From contig UQJY01000012.1 of NCBI GenBank assembly GCA_900541465.1, positions 1 to 48,630 of the forward strand: a stretch of 48,630 bases of DNA, given 5' to 3'. Numbering within the stretch: position 1 is the first letter of the stretch; each line of letters opens with the position of its first letter. The stretch is from an uncultured Fusobacterium sp. Its GTDB lineage: Bacteria; Fusobacteriota; Fusobacteriia; Fusobacteriales; Fusobacteriaceae. The notes below the pieces were generated by a model. That model saw nothing but the letters and a program-made list of their open reading frames with translations, did no database searches and was not told where the DNA came from. Shown one piece after another: positions 8,961 to 16,907 of the stretch. The translations under genes were made by a program, and so were the position numbers.

Positions 8961-9842
8961 ATGAATATTAACAAAAGGGATAAACTCTCTTTTTTTCTGG
9001 CACTTTTAATAAATATAGTAATAGTTCTTCTTATTCCCGGTTATAAAATAGAAGATATAAAAGAGGGAAAATTAAAAGTTGGTCTGGTTGCTTTGGAAAA
9101 AGAAAAAGTTTATTCAAAGGAACAGAAAAAAACAGTGTCTGCTAAAAAACCGGTGCAGAAAAAAGAACCTGTTAAAAAGAATACTGAAATACCAACTCCC
9201 AAAAAAGAAGAAATAAAAAAAGAAAAAAGTTTAAGTCTGGCATCTGTTTCAAAAACAATAAAAGCTCCGTCAATAAATATAATGAATACAAAAAGTTTAA
9301 GTACAAAAAAAAGCAATGATCTTCTTTCTGATGCTTTAAAAGGAACAAAAAAAGAAATTAAATTTGAAAGAGAAGAAAAACTGGGTATGAGAACTGAAAA
9401 TATAGAATTTAATGACACTCTTGCTCTTGATAAAACAATACAAGACAGAGATAATGAAAATATGTTTATTGATGACAGTGAAGATATTGTAATTGAAAGT
9501 ATAAAAACAGACGAAGGACAGGTTGAAGGACTTCCCAGCGGTTATAAGTTAGGAGTTTCTGACGGTGATATAATTGCAAGATGGGATTCAGGAAATCAGG
9601 AGCCTAAATACCCTGAATCAGCTCAGCTTAAAGGGCTTCAGGGAAGTGTAAGAGTAAAGATAGATGTTAATGAAAAAGGTGAGGTTGTAAATCTTATAAT
9701 AGATAAAGGAAGCGGAGTTCCTGAAATTAACAGTGCTATAGAAGCAATAGGAAGAACTTGGAAAATATATCTCAGCAAACATGGTTTGAGCATAAAAGGA
9801 AGAGTTGTTTTAGACTATACATTTAAACTGAAAGGTGATTAA
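8961..9842 (+). CDS. TonB-family energy transducer
   Basis: Protein of 293 aa with one N-terminal membrane anchor (about residues 11-28), a long Lys/Glu-rich linker (about 40-190) and a C-terminal TonB fold that begins at YPESAQLKGLQG and contains VRVKIDVNEKGEV. It would couple the ExbBD proton channel to outer-membrane receptors. The linker has fewer Pro residues than E. coli TonB. The in-frame GTG codons at 8952 and 8955 overlap the GGAG ribosome site, so the ATG at 8961 is the start. No TonB-dependent receptor lies nearby, so its substrate is unknown, and a TolA-like role is not excluded. Confidence 0.88.
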   Translation: MNINKRDKLSFFLALLINIVIVLLIPGYKIEDIKEGKLKVGLVALEKEKVYSKEQKKTVSAKKPVQKKEPVKKNTEIPTPKKEEIKKEKSLSLASVSKTIKAPSINIMNTKSLSTKKSNDLLSDALKGTKKEIKFEREEKLGMRTENIEFNDTLALDKTIQDRDNENMFIDDSEDIVIESIKTDEGQVEGLPSGYKLGVSDGDIIARWDSGNQEPKYPESAQLKGLQGSVRVKIDVNEKGEVVNLIIDKGSGVPEINSAIEAIGRTWKIYLSKHGLSIKGRVVLDYTFKLKGD

Positions 9843-9868
9843 AAAAATAAACTGAAGGGGGAAATAAA

Positions 9869-11263
9869 ATGACTTTTTTAGGATTTAGGATAGAGAATGA
9901 TTTAAAAGAAGAAATAGAAAGTAATGCTGAAAATGAACTTTCTTTTGTTGAAACAGTGGGGGAGTTTATTGAAAAAATAAAAGAAAAAAATCACGACTGC
10001 GTTTTGATTGAAGAAAAAAATTTACCTTCAGAAACACTTATAAATCTTATAAAAAAAGTTAATGAATTTCAGCAGAAAACTGTTGTTATTGTATTAGGAC
10101 AAAGTTCAAATCTTAAAGTTGTAGCTGGAAGCGTGAAAGCAGGAGCATATGATTATCTATTAAAACCTCTTGCCACAAGCGAGATTTTAAGAGTCTGCGG
10201 AAAAGCTGTAAGAGATTACAAACTTCTTGCAGAAAGAGTTGAAAGAAATAAAAATATAGGGGATAAACTTATTGGTCAGACAAAAGAAATTGTTCAGGTC
10301 TATAAAAAAATAGGAAAGGTTGCAGCAGGAAGAATGCCTGTACTTGTAACAGGTGAAAAAGGAACTGGAAAGAAAAGTGTTGCCCGTGCAATACATCAAT
10401 TTGGAGACAGTTCTAAAAAACCTTTTATAAGTATAAACTGCTTATCATTCCCTCACTCACTTCTTGAAAGAAGATTATTCGGATATGAAAAAGGTGCTTT
10501 TGAAGGAGCAATATTTTCACAGGCTGGAGAACTTGAAAAAGCAAACGGCGGAACACTTCATTTAGGAAATGTGGAAGCCTTAAGCCTTGATGTCCAGTCA
10601 AAACTTCTTTACTTTTTACAGGAAGGAGAATTTTTCAGACTTGGGGGAGCAGATCCAATTAAAACTGATATGAGAATAATAGCAACAACATCAGCGGATC
10701 TTACAAAAGAAGTAAAAGAAGGGCGTTTTATAGAAGAACTTTTTGATACTTTAAAAGTTTTGGAAATTGTAATTCCGCCGCTAAGAGAAAGAAAAGACGA
10801 CATACCTTTTATAATAGATAATTATTTAAGAGAATGTAACAGAGAACTTAATAAATCAGTAAAAGGTGTCAGCAAACCTGCAATGAAAAAAATTCTTAGA
10901 TTTGACTGGCCCGGAAATGTAAATGAATTAAAAAATGCTATTAAATCTGCTGTGGCAATGTGCAGAGGAACTTCAATCGTTATAGAAGATCTGCCGTCTG
11001 ATGTAGCAGGGGTAAGAGCATCAAGAAGAAAAGAAGCATTTCAGACATGGATGCTCAACGAATGGATTGAAGATGAACTTAAAAATTATAAAAAATCAAT
11101 CCATAAAGGAGCATATTTCAGTTATATTGTTACAACAGTAGAAAAAGAACTTATAAAACAAGTTTTGGAACGTACAAGCGGAAAGAAAATTGAAACTGCT
11201 GAAATACTTGGAATAACAAGAAATACCCTTAGAACAAAAATGACCAATTATGGATTGGAGTAG
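9869..11263 (+). CDS. Sigma-54-activator-like regulator with degenerate ATPase
   Basis: Protein of 464 aa with the layout of an NtrC-type activator: receiver-like domain (about 1-120), AAA+ domain (about 135-365) and a Fis-type helix-turn-helix at the end (about 425-464). The Walker A loop is intact (G162 to K168). Almost every other key residue is changed: the phospho-acceptor Asp is Glu48, GAFTGA is GAFEGA (209-214), the Walker B Asp-Glu is Gly233-Asn234, the sensor I Asn is Ser275, the arginine finger is Thr294 and the sensor II Arg is Asn352. ATP hydrolysis and sigma-54 remodelling are therefore unlikely, while DNA binding looks preserved. It lies 26 bases after the TonB gene and may regulate that operon (inference). 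Confidence 0.85.
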   Translation: MTFLGFRIENDLKEEIESNAENELSFVETVGEFIEKIKEKNHDCVLIEEKNLPSETLINLIKKVNEFQQKTVVIVLGQSSNLKVVAGSVKAGAYDYLLKPLATSEILRVCGKAVRDYKLLAERVERNKNIGDKLIGQTKEIVQVYKKIGKVAAGRMPVLVTGEKGTGKKSVARAIHQFGDSSKKPFISINCLSFPHSLLERRLFGYEKGAFEGAIFSQAGELEKANGGTLHLGNVEALSLDVQSKLLYFLQEGEFFRLGGADPIKTDMRIIATTSADLTKEVKEGRFIEELFDTLKVLEIVIPPLRERKDDIPFIIDNYLRECNRELNKSVKGVSKPAMKKILRFDWPGNVNELKNAIKSAVAMCRGTSIVIEDLPSDVAGVRASRRKEAFQTWMLNEWIEDELKNYKKSIHKGAYFSYIVTTVEKELIKQVLERTSGKKIETAEILGITRNTLRTKMTNYGLE

Positions 11264-11272
11264 GAGATTTTT

Positions 11273-12748
11273 ATGCATATAACACTTTATAGAAAGTACA
11301 GACCTAAAGATTTCAGTGAGATTGCAGGGGAAAGCGATATTGTAAAAACTCTGAAAAATTCTTTGGACAATGACAGAATTTCTCATGCCTATCTTTTCAG
11401 CGGGCCGAGAGGAGTAGGAAAAACTACAAGTGCCAGACTTATTGCAAAGGGAGTAAACTGCCTGAAGAATGGAATAAGCAGTTCTCCATGTAACGAGTGT
11501 GAAAACTGCAGAGAGATAGATAATGGAAGTTTTATAGATCTTATTGAAATTGATGCTGCTTCAAACAGAGGTATTGATGAAATAAGAGAACTTAAAGACA
11601 AAATAAATTATCAGCCGTCAAAAGGAAGAAAGAAAATTTATATAATAGATGAGGTACATATGCTTACAAAAGAAGCATTTAATGCTCTTCTTAAAACTTT
11701 GGAAGAACCTCCTGAACATGTAATTTTTATTCTGGCAACAACTGAGCCTGATAAAATTCTTCCTACAATAATTTCAAGATGTCAGAGATATGACTTCAAA
11801 TCTCTTACTTATACTGAGGTAAAAGATAAACTTTCTGAAATATGCCGTGGAGAAAATGTAGAAATAGATGAAGGAAGTTTAGGGCTTATTTATGAAAGTT
11901 CAGGGGGAAGCATGAGAGATGCTATTTCCATTCTTGAAAGAGTTATTATAACTTATCTAGGAGAAAAAATAGACGAAGATAAATGCAGTAAAGTTATCGG
12001 CATAACTTCTAAAACTCTTTTAAAGGAATTTTTGGGAATAGTTAAAGGAAACAGAATATCTGAAGGGGCTGTATTTTTGGATAAACTTTGGCTTGACTCT
12101 CTTGATATAGAAAAGTTTTTTAAAGATTTTGGAAAATATATAAAAAATCTTGTTCTTTCTGGAGAAATGGAAGCAGAAGAGGGGCTTAAAATAATAGGAA
12201 ATATTTTTGACTCTCTTAATAAATTTAAATATGAAGAAGATAAAAGACTTCTTGGTTATGTTGTGTTAAACAGTCTTATCAAAAAAGCCGATAAGGGAAC
12301 AAAAGAAGTTGTTGTTGAAAAACAAATTGTTTACAAAGAAGTGCCAAAAGTTTCTCAGGAAAAAAACGGAACGGAAAATAAAATTTCCGAAAAAACTACG
12401 ACAGAATATCAAAGAGAAATAAATATTGATGAAATAAAAGAAAAATGGTCTGAAATTGTAAGAGCTGCTAAAAATGAAAAGATGACTTTCTCAGCTTTCC
12501 TTATGGATGCAGCTCCTTACAGAATAGAAGATAATATCCTGTATATAAAATTTAATTCTAATCTTTTTGCAAAAGAACAGATGGAGACAGAATATTACAA
12601 CAGTATTTTCCAAGATGTTGTTGAAAGAATAACAGGTTCAAAAATAAGAACAAAATATATTTTTAAAGAAAATAATAAAAGTGAAAAATCAAAATCAGAT
12701 AACGATTTAGCGTCACAGTTAATGACATATTTTTCAGAGGAGAATTAG
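11273..12748 (+). CDS. dnaX: DNA polymerase III subunits gamma/tau
   Basis: Clamp-loader ATPase that loads the DnaN ring, 491 aa. Visible elements are Walker A GPRGVGKT (44-51), the zinc-binding cysteines C63, C73, C76 and C79, Walker B IIDEVHM (124-130) and the SRC arginine-finger motif (168-170). The clamp-loader core ends near residue 350, followed by a linker and a C-terminal tau-type domain (about 385-475). A slippery A AAA AAC with a downstream hairpin lies in the linker at codons 363-365 and is described separately. The gene starts 10 bases after the regulator and 5 bases before the DUF2232 gene. Confidence 0.95.
   Translation: MHITLYRKYRPKDFSEIAGESDIVKTLKNSLDNDRISHAYLFSGPRGVGKTTSARLIAKGVNCLKNGISSSPCNECENCREIDNGSFIDLIEIDAASNRGIDEIRELKDKINYQPSKGRKKIYIIDEVHMLTKEAFNALLKTLEEPPEHVIFILATTEPDKILPTIISRCQRYDFKSLTYTEVKDKLSEICRGENVEIDEGSLGLIYESSGGSMRDAISILERVIITYLGEKIDEDKCSKVIGITSKTLLKEFLGIVKGNRISEGAVFLDKLWLDSLDIEKFFKDFGKYIKNLVLSGEMEAEEGLKIIGNIFDSLNKFKYEEDKRLLGYVVLNSLIKKADKGTKEVVVEKQIVYKEVPKVSQEKNGTENKISEKTTTEYQREINIDEIKEKWSEIVRAAKNEKMTFSAFLMDAAPYRIEDNILYIKFNSNLFAKEQMETEYYNSIFQDVVERITGSKIRTKYIFKENNKSEKSKSDNDLASQLMTYFSEEN
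12361..12389 (+). other. Candidate -1 programmed frameshift signal in dnaX
   Basis: The heptamer A AAA AAC (12361-12367) sits in the reading frame required for tandem -1 slippage. Four bases later a hairpin begins with a 6-bp stem (CGGAAA 12372-12377, TTTCCG 12384-12389). After slippage the -1 frame reads four codons and stops at TAA 12379-12381, inside the hairpin loop. The product would be a gamma-like protein of about 369 aa that keeps the clamp-loader core and lacks the tau domain. Confidence 0.55.
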
Positions 12749-12752
12749 TTTA

Positions 12753-13652
12753 ATGAACAAAAATATAAGATATAATTACAGTGCTTTTTCAGGAATTCTC
12801 CTTGCAGCTGTAATGTGTGCCGTTTTTTATAATCTTTCAATGCTTATGCCTATAACAGGATTTGCACTTTTAGTTTATAAAATAAAAAATGTGCCGATGT
12901 TTAAAAGAAAAGAGTGGCTTATGGTGACTCTTCTTTCAATGTTTTTTATAGGGGGGATAAATATATATGTTTCTCCCAATACTTATAAATTTGCAGTGGA
13001 ATTTTTTACAAATGAAAGTTTAAAAAATCTAGCAGGATATATATTTATTTTTCTTCCGATAGAAATTTTATATTATAAGTTTAACGGAAGAAAATTTATG
13101 ATACCTGTTTTTGACAGAATAATAATAACAAGTATCATTGCAACAATTGGAGCATATTTTTATATAAAGCTTCTTAATATAAACGGAGAACTTTTAAAAG
13201 AAGTTATGCAGGAGCTTAATAATATTGATGAAAAAAATATTGAAATAATTTTTAAATTTATGAAAAATAACATATATTATTTAATATATACTTATGTAGG
13301 ATTTATTACATACATAACTTATTATACTTTTGGAAGAAAAAGTTATTCAATGTGGAGAATCTCATACTGGTGGCTTTTATTTTATATAATTCCATTTTTT
13401 ATAATAAGATTTGGACATATTCAAAATGTATATTTGACAAATATCATGTTAATGGTTAAAATATCTTTTGTTGTATATGGGATAAAAATAGTATATAATT
13501 TTATAAGACTAAAAATAAAATCAGATGTAATTTGCCAAATACTTGCAATGATAATTGGTCTTAATTTTCAAAATATTACATTTATAATAGCAGGGCTTTT
13601 GAGCTTTGAAGCATTAAAGATTACAATAATAAGAAGCAACGGAGGGAAATAA
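12753..13652 (+). CDS. YybS-family membrane protein (DUF2232)
   Basis: Polytopic membrane protein of 299 aa with about eight hydrophobic segments, starting AFSGILLAAVMCAVFY. Length, topology and position immediately before rplI and dnaB match YybS (DUF2232) of Firmicutes, whose function is not known. In those genomes the c-di-AMP phosphodiesterase gene yybT/gdpP usually stands between yybS and rplI; here only 2 bases separate this gene from rplI. Assignment rests on topology and synteny more than on a motif. Confidence 0.7.
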   Translation: MNKNIRYNYSAFSGILLAAVMCAVFYNLSMLMPITGFALLVYKIKNVPMFKRKEWLMVTLLSMFFIGGINIYVSPNTYKFAVEFFTNESLKNLAGYIFIFLPIEILYYKFNGRKFMIPVFDRIIITSIIATIGAYFYIKLLNINGELLKEVMQELNNIDEKNIEIIFKFMKNNIYYLIYTYVGFITYITYYTFGRKSYSMWRISYWWLLFYIIPFFIIRFGHIQNVYLTNIMLMVKISFVVYGIKIVYNFIRLKIKSDVICQILAMIIGLNFQNITFIIAGLLSFEALKITIIRSNGGK

Positions 13653-13654
13653 TA

Positions 13655-14101
13655 ATGGCTAAAATACAAGTAATTTTAACACAAGATGTAGCAGGACAAG
13701 GAAGAAAAGGAGATATGATAACTGTTTCAGACGGTTATGCAAAAAACTTTATACTTAATAAAAATAAAGGAATAATTGCTACACCTGAAGCTTTACAAAA
13801 AATAGAAAATGACAAGAAAAAAGAAGCAAAAAGAAATGAAGACGAAAAAAACAAAGCAATAATTTTAAAAAACCAGCTTGAAAAAGAAAAATTAGTTTTA
13901 ACTGTAAAAGTTGGAGACAATGGGAAATTATTTGGAGCAATAACTAATAAAGAAATTGCTGCTGAAATGGAAAAATCTTTTGGTCTTAAAATAGACAAGA
14001 AAAAAATAGAATGCAGCATAAAATCTCTTGGAGAACATAAAGTAACTATTAAATTACATCCTGAAGTAAAAGCTGAAATTACTGTTATAACTAAAGAGTA
14101 G
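13655..14101 (+). CDS. rplI: 50S ribosomal protein L9
   Basis: Ribosomal protein bL9, 148 aa, the usual length. The N-terminal RNA-binding domain shows the family signature: VAGQGRKGDMITVSDGYAKNFI. It is followed by the long connecting helix (Lys/Glu-rich, about 40-75) and the C-terminal domain with LFGAITNKEIA. It lies between DUF2232 and dnaB, an order shared with Gram-positive bacteria. Confidence 0.96.
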   Translation: MAKIQVILTQDVAGQGRKGDMITVSDGYAKNFILNKNKGIIATPEALQKIENDKKKEAKRNEDEKNKAIILKNQLEKEKLVLTVKVGDNGKLFGAITNKEIAAEMEKSFGLKIDKKKIECSIKSLGEHKVTIKLHPEVKAEITVITKE

Positions 14102-14111
14102 GAGATAAATA

Positions 14112-15449
14112 ATGGAAGGTGCAGAGAATCTGAAAAGAGTTCCCAGCAGTATGGAAGCTGAGAAATCTGTTCTCGGTGGGATTTTTCTTAAACCTGATTG
14201 TTTTGGAGATATTATTGAGATAATATCTCCAAATGATTTTTATAAGGTAGGACATAAATATATTTTTGAAGCTATGATAGAATGTTACAACACAGGAGAA
14301 AATATTGATCCTATTGTTGTGATGAACAAACTTAGAAAGATGAATAAGTTTGATGAAATCGGCGGAGAATCTATGTTTTATGATGTAATCGGGGGAGTTG
14401 TTACCGCTGCTCACATAGATGTACATGCCAAGATAATAAAAGAAAAATCTATATTAAGAAGACTGGGAGATGTTGGAACAAAAATAGTTGAAATGTCTTA
14501 TGACGGCTATGAAGATGTGGATACAATCTTAGATAAGGCAGAGGGGCTTATTTTTAAAATTTCTGAAAATAAAGAATCAAAAGATGTAATAAGTATAAAA
14601 GATGCAATGACTGAAGAGTTTATGAGACTGGAAGAAGTTTTTAACAACAAAGGTGCAGCTACAGGAATTTCTTCAGGATTTGTAAATTTTGATGAAAAAA
14701 CAAGCGGATTTAATCCATCGGATCTTATTATTCTTGCTGCAAGACCATCAATGGGTAAAACAGCTTTTGCTCTTAACCTTGCTCTAAATGCAGCAATGAA
14801 AAGTGATAAATCTGTTCTTATTTTCAGTCTTGAAATGTCAAGTTCACAGCTTTTGCAGAGACTTTTAGCTGTTCAGTCAGGAATAGGACTTCAAAAAATA
14901 AGAAATGGATTTCTTGAAGAAGAGGAGTGGGGAAGACTTGGTATAGCAAGCGGTCAGCTTGCAGAATCTCATATAAATATAGCTGACGTTCCAAATGTCA
15001 ATGTTTTGGAAATTAGAGCAATGGCAAGAAGACTTAAGGCAATGAATAAACTTGATATGATTGTAATAGATTATCTTCAGCTTATAAAAGGAACTGGAAG
15101 AGGAGATAACAGACAGCAGGAGATTTCTGATATTTCAAGGTCGTTAAAAGGAATAGCCAGAGAACTTGATATTCCTATAATTGCTCTTTCTCAGCTATCG
15201 AGAGCTCCGGAGCAGAGAGCTGACAGAAGACCAATGCTTTCAGATTTAAGAGAATCAGGAGCAATCGAGCAGGATGCAGATATGGTTGTCTTTTTATACA
15301 GAGATGATTATTATAATGAAGAAAGTGAAGAAAAAGGAATTACAGAAGTAATTATAGGTAAGCAGAGAAATGGTCCTGTGGGAACTGTAAAACTTAGATT
15401 CTTCCATGAAATTACAAAATTTGCTGATTACACTACACGTGTTGAGTAA
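14112..15449 (+). CDS. dnaB: Replicative DNA helicase DnaB
   Basis: Hexameric helicase that unwinds DNA at the replication fork, 445 aa. The N-terminal collar domain begins at VPSSMEAEKSVLGGIF. The RecA-like domain has Walker A ARPSMGKTAFA (about 213-223), Walker B MIVIDYLQLI, and the conserved blocks ALSQLSRAPEQR and DLRESGAIEQDAD. No intein or insertion is seen. The GGAGA ribosome site follows directly on the rplI stop. dnaN, dnaX and dnaB all lie within the first 15.5 kb. Confidence 0.96.
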   Translation: MEGAENLKRVPSSMEAEKSVLGGIFLKPDCFGDIIEIISPNDFYKVGHKYIFEAMIECYNTGENIDPIVVMNKLRKMNKFDEIGGESMFYDVIGGVVTAAHIDVHAKIIKEKSILRRLGDVGTKIVEMSYDGYEDVDTILDKAEGLIFKISENKESKDVISIKDAMTEEFMRLEEVFNNKGAATGISSGFVNFDEKTSGFNPSDLIILAARPSMGKTAFALNLALNAAMKSDKSVLIFSLEMSSSQLLQRLLAVQSGIGLQKIRNGFLEEEEWGRLGIASGQLAESHINIADVPNVNVLEIRAMARRLKAMNKLDMIVIDYLQLIKGTGRGDNRQQEISDISRSLKGIARELDIPIIALSQLSRAPEQRADRRPMLSDLRESGAIEQDADMVVFLYRDDYYNEESEEKGITEVIIGKQRNGPVGTVKLRFFHEITKFADYTTRVE

Positions 15450-15486
15450 AATATATAAAATTTTTTAAAATAAGAAAGGATATTAA

Positions 15487-16737
15487 ATGAAAAAAGTAGA
15501 ATTATTAGCACCAGCAGGAAATATAGAAAAAATGGAAATGGCTTTCCACTATGGAGCTGATGCAGTTTTCTTAGGTGGAAAAATGTTTAACCTGAGAGCA
15601 GGAAGCAATAACTTTTCTGATGAGGAACTTACAAAAACAGTTGAGTATGCACACGCACTTGGAAAAAAAGTATATGTTACATTAAATGTAATACCACACA
15701 ATGAAGAGCTTAATGACCTTCCTGAATATGTAAAATTTTTAGAAAACATTCATGTTGACGGAGTTATTGTTGCAGACCTTGGAGTGTTCCAAGTTGTTAA
15801 AGAAAATTCAAATCTTCGTATCAGTGTAAGTACACAGGCAAGCAACACAAACTGGCGTTCAATAAAAATGTGGAAAGATTTAGGGGCAAAAAGAGTTGTT
15901 CTTGCAAGAGAAATTTCTCTTGAAGATATAAAAACAATAAGAGAAAAAGTTCCTGATATTGAGCTTGAAGTATTTATCCACGGAGCAATGTGTATGTCAA
16001 TTTCTGGAAGATGTTTACTTAGCAACTATATGACAGGAAGAGATGCAAACAGAGGAGACTGTGCTCAATCTTGCAGATGGAGATATTCTCTTATGGAAGA
16101 AAAAAGACCTGGGGAATATATGCCTGTTTTTGAAGATGAACATGGAACATTTATTTTCAGTTCAAAAGATTTATGTACAATAAAAATGATAGATGAAATT
16201 CTTGATTTAGGTGTTGACTCACTTAAAATTGAGGGAAGAATGAAAGGTATCTATTATGTTGCAAACAGTGTAAAAGCATATAGAGAAGCTATTGATAAAT
16301 ATTATGAAGGAAACTTTGAATTTGAAGAAAAATGGCTTAGAGAACTTGAATCAACTTCACACAGATTATATACAGAAGGTTTCTATCACGGAAGACCGGG
16401 AGCAGAAGCTCAAAACTATAACGACAGAAATTCTTACAGCCAGACACATCAGCTTGTTGCAAAAGTTATAGAAAAAATATCTGATGATGAATATATTTTA
16501 GCAATAAGAAACAGAGTTGAAGCTGGAGAAGAACTTGAAGTTGTAACTCCTAAGTATGACCCAAGAAAAATAGTTCTTCCAAAAATGATGCTTATAGGAA
16601 GAAATGGGCATGAAGAAGAAGTTCTTGCAGCTAATCCAAACTCAACAGTAAGGGTTGTTATTCCAGGGGCAAAAATGGAAGCTCTTGATATGATAAGAAA
16701 AGTTAAAGATGAAAATCCCGGAGCGGAACAAAAATAA
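15487..16737 (+). CDS. U32 peptidase-family protein (TrhP-like)
   Basis: Protein of 416 aa of the U32 family. It opens with ELLAPAGNIEKMEMAFHYGADAV, a hallmark of these proteins, and has the cysteine-containing core CMSISGRCLLSNY, then NRGDCAQSCRW and the LKIEGRMKG block. Family members once called collagenases include E. coli TrhP/YegQ, needed for 5-hydroxyuridine in tRNA wobble positions; that tRNA-hydroxylation role is the better guess here, though not proven by sequence. The last part (from about 335) matches the C-terminal extension of that subgroup. Confidence 0.85.
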   Translation: MKKVELLAPAGNIEKMEMAFHYGADAVFLGGKMFNLRAGSNNFSDEELTKTVEYAHALGKKVYVTLNVIPHNEELNDLPEYVKFLENIHVDGVIVADLGVFQVVKENSNLRISVSTQASNTNWRSIKMWKDLGAKRVVLAREISLEDIKTIREKVPDIELEVFIHGAMCMSISGRCLLSNYMTGRDANRGDCAQSCRWRYSLMEEKRPGEYMPVFEDEHGTFIFSSKDLCTIKMIDEILDLGVDSLKIEGRMKGIYYVANSVKAYREAIDKYYEGNFEFEEKWLRELESTSHRLYTEGFYHGRPGAEAQNYNDRNSYSQTHQLVAKVIEKISDDEYILAIRNRVEAGEELEVVTPKYDPRKIVLPKMMLIGRNGHEEEVLAANPNSTVRVVIPGAKMEALDMIRKVKDENPGAEQK

Positions 16738-16759
16738 TATCTGTTAAGAGGTAAGAATT

Positions 16760-16891
16760 ATGTATAAAGGAAATTTTTCAAACTCATTTGTAAAATGGGC
16801 GGTTATAATTTTTTTATTCCCCATTTTCTTTGGAGGAATTATATTAAGACTTGCTGACAGAATAATTGGAAAGAAAAAAGCAGAAGATTAA
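16760..16891 (+). CDS. 43-aa single-span membrane peptide
   Basis: A short gene with AAGAGG ribosome site (about 16745-16750) 22 bases after the U32 gene. The peptide has a hydrophobic middle (from WAVIIFLFPIFF to about residue 31) and a basic tail. It is not recognised. Its TAA (16889-16891) overlaps the stop of the convergent TPR gene, and both stops sit in the loop side of a terminator hairpin. Coding status is supported by the ribosome site and sensible membrane topology only. Confidence 0.55.
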   Translation: MYKGNFSNSFVKWAVIIFLFPIFFGGIILRLADRIIGKKKAED

Positions 16892-16907
16892 TCTCCTGCT
16901 TTTTTTT
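16874..16907. terminator. Bidirectional terminator across two stop codons
   Basis: AAAAAAGCAG and CTGCTTTTTT flank AGATTAATCT, giving an almost continuous hairpin with one mismatch and T runs on both strands. The stop codons of the plus-strand peptide gene and the minus-strand TPR gene (overlapping at 16888-16891) lie at its apex. Confidence 0.8.

Noticed and set aside
9869..11263. Ordinary sigma-54-dependent response regulator
   Set aside because: Overall layout fits, but the residues required for phosphorylation, hydrolysis and sigma-54 contact are replaced.
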